Shown here in pieces: positions 36,834-37,474 of a stretch of 37,474 bases of DNA. The notes beneath the pieces were generated by a model. It did not search any database, was not told the DNA's origin, and saw only the letters and a list, made by a program, of their open reading frames with translations. Position numbers and translations under genes: made by a program. Source of the stretch: Comamonadaceae bacterium. Its GTDB lineage: Bacteria; Pseudomonadota; Gammaproteobacteria; Burkholderiales; Burkholderiaceae_C. Location: positions 1 through 37,474 of the forward strand of contig CANBWY010000019.1 of NCBI GenBank assembly GCA_947373245.1, read 5' to 3'. The first letter of the stretch is position 1. The number at the start of each line of letters is the position of its first letter.

Positions 36834-37474
36834 ATGTCGCACCAAAAAATCCTCATCCTCGATTTCGGCTCTCAAGTCACCCAACTCATCGCCCGCCGCG
36901 TGCGCGAGGCCCATGTGTTTTGTGAGGTTCATCCCTGCGACGTGACCAGCGACTGGGTGCGCGACTACGCCAAAGACGGCAACCTCAAAGGCATCATCCT
37001 CTCAGGCAGCCACGCCAGCGTGTACGAGGTGGACGACCGCGCGCCAGACGCTGTGTTTGAACTGGGCATTCCCGTGCTGGGCATTTGCTACGGCATGCAA
37101 ACCATGGCTACCCAATTGGGCGGCAAAGTTGAAGCGGGCCACACCCGTGAATTTGGCTACGCCGAAGTGCGCGCACACGGCCACACCGAATTGCTCAAAG
37201 GCATTGAAGACTTCAACACGGCTGAAGGCCACGGCATGCTGAAAGTGTGGATGAGCCACGGCGACAAAGTCACCCAGCTGCCTGAAGGTTTCAAGGTCAT
37301 GGCGTCAACGCCTGCTTGCCCCATCGCCGGTATGGCTGACGAAGCGCGTAAGTTTTACGCGGTGCAGTTCCACCCCGAAGTCACGCACACCGTGCAAGGC
37401 CAAGCCTTGTTGAACCGCTTTGTATTGGATATTTGCGGCACACGTCCTGACTGGATCATGGGCGACTACATCGA
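36834..37474 (+). CDS. guaA: GMP synthase (glutamine-hydrolysing), N-terminal part, cut by the window edge
   Basis: The first 213 residues are present and the frame is open at the right edge. The class I glutamine amidotransferase domain shows [19 protein letters not shown] at the start, the oxyanion strand GIILSGSH, nucleophile Cys85 in GICYGMQ, and the catalytic His180 and Glu182 in VQFHPEV. The ATP-pyrophosphatase domain and the dimerisation domain lie beyond the window. It converts XMP to GMP using ammonia from glutamine. SGSHASVYE is seen where many family members have SGGPxSVY. Confidence 0.96.
   Translation, partial: MSHQKILILDFGSQVTQLIARRVREAHVFCEVHPCDVTSDWVRDYAKDGNLKGIILSGSHASVYEVDDRAPDAVFELGIPVLGICYGMQTMATQLGGKVEAGHTREFGYAEVRAHGHTELLKGIEDFNTAEGHGMLKVWMSHGDKVTQLPEGFKVMASTPACPIAGMADEARKFYAVQFHPEVTHTVQGQALLNRFVLDICGTRPDWIMGDYI

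Overview
The window reads as chromosomal DNA from a free-living betaproteobacterium. The closest fit is Burkholderiales, family Comamonadaceae (Limnohabitans/Rhodoferax-like). This is an inference from protein character, the RatA-RnfH-SmpB neighbourhood, the Bug-type (TctC) binding protein and the HexR-led sugar operon; no rRNA or other marker is present to prove it. Coding density is high. I see no tRNA, rRNA, CRISPR array, insertion sequence or prophage.

Layout. 1-1084 (minus): the edge of a chromate-transporter gene and a FabG-like reductase. 1214-6671 (plus): a glucose-type ABC sugar importer (gtsABCD-like) with a LamB-type porin gene inserted after the binding protein. 6668-9559 (minus): PEP carboxylase. 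9560-9900: a gene-free stretch holding two perfect 26-bp-stem hairpins in opposite orientation. Their 28-nt loops are almost identical and their stems have diverged with full compensation. 9901-18153 (minus): a seven-gene Entner-Doudoroff operon hexR-zwf-pgl-edd-eda-pgi-glk. 18252-19909 (minus): a ROK repressor and a FucU/RbsD mutarotase, divergent from 20089-23856 (plus), a fructose-type ABC importer and kinase (frcBCAK-like). 23929-24759: glutamate racemase. 24751-29960 (minus): a probable aromatic-compound operon made of a Bug binding protein, MarR regulator, FAD monooxygenase, DUF2783 protein, VOC metalloprotein and fumarylacetoacetase, with twin palindromic operators at its promoter. 30144-37474: housekeeping genes ygiQ, smpB, ratA, rnfH, an orphan TolC-type channel, guaB and the start of guaA.

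How the genes fit together. Most of the first 24 kb forms one sugar-catabolic island. Glucose-type sugars enter through the LamB-like porin and Gts importer and are phosphorylated by Glk. Fructose-type sugars enter through Frc, are phosphorylated by FrcK, and Pgi turns fructose-6-P into glucose-6-P. Zwf, Pgl, Edd and Eda then yield pyruvate and glyceraldehyde-3-P, and Ppc next door provides anaplerosis from PEP. Control appears to come from HexR (palindrome overlapping its own promoter) and from the ROK protein (palindrome in the frc divergent region). Similar AT-rich palindromes in tandem before gtsA suggest the ROK protein may also control the glucose importer.

The least explained items are the twin conserved-loop hairpins at 9624-9879 and the biochemical purpose of the 24.7-30.0 kb aromatic-type operon.
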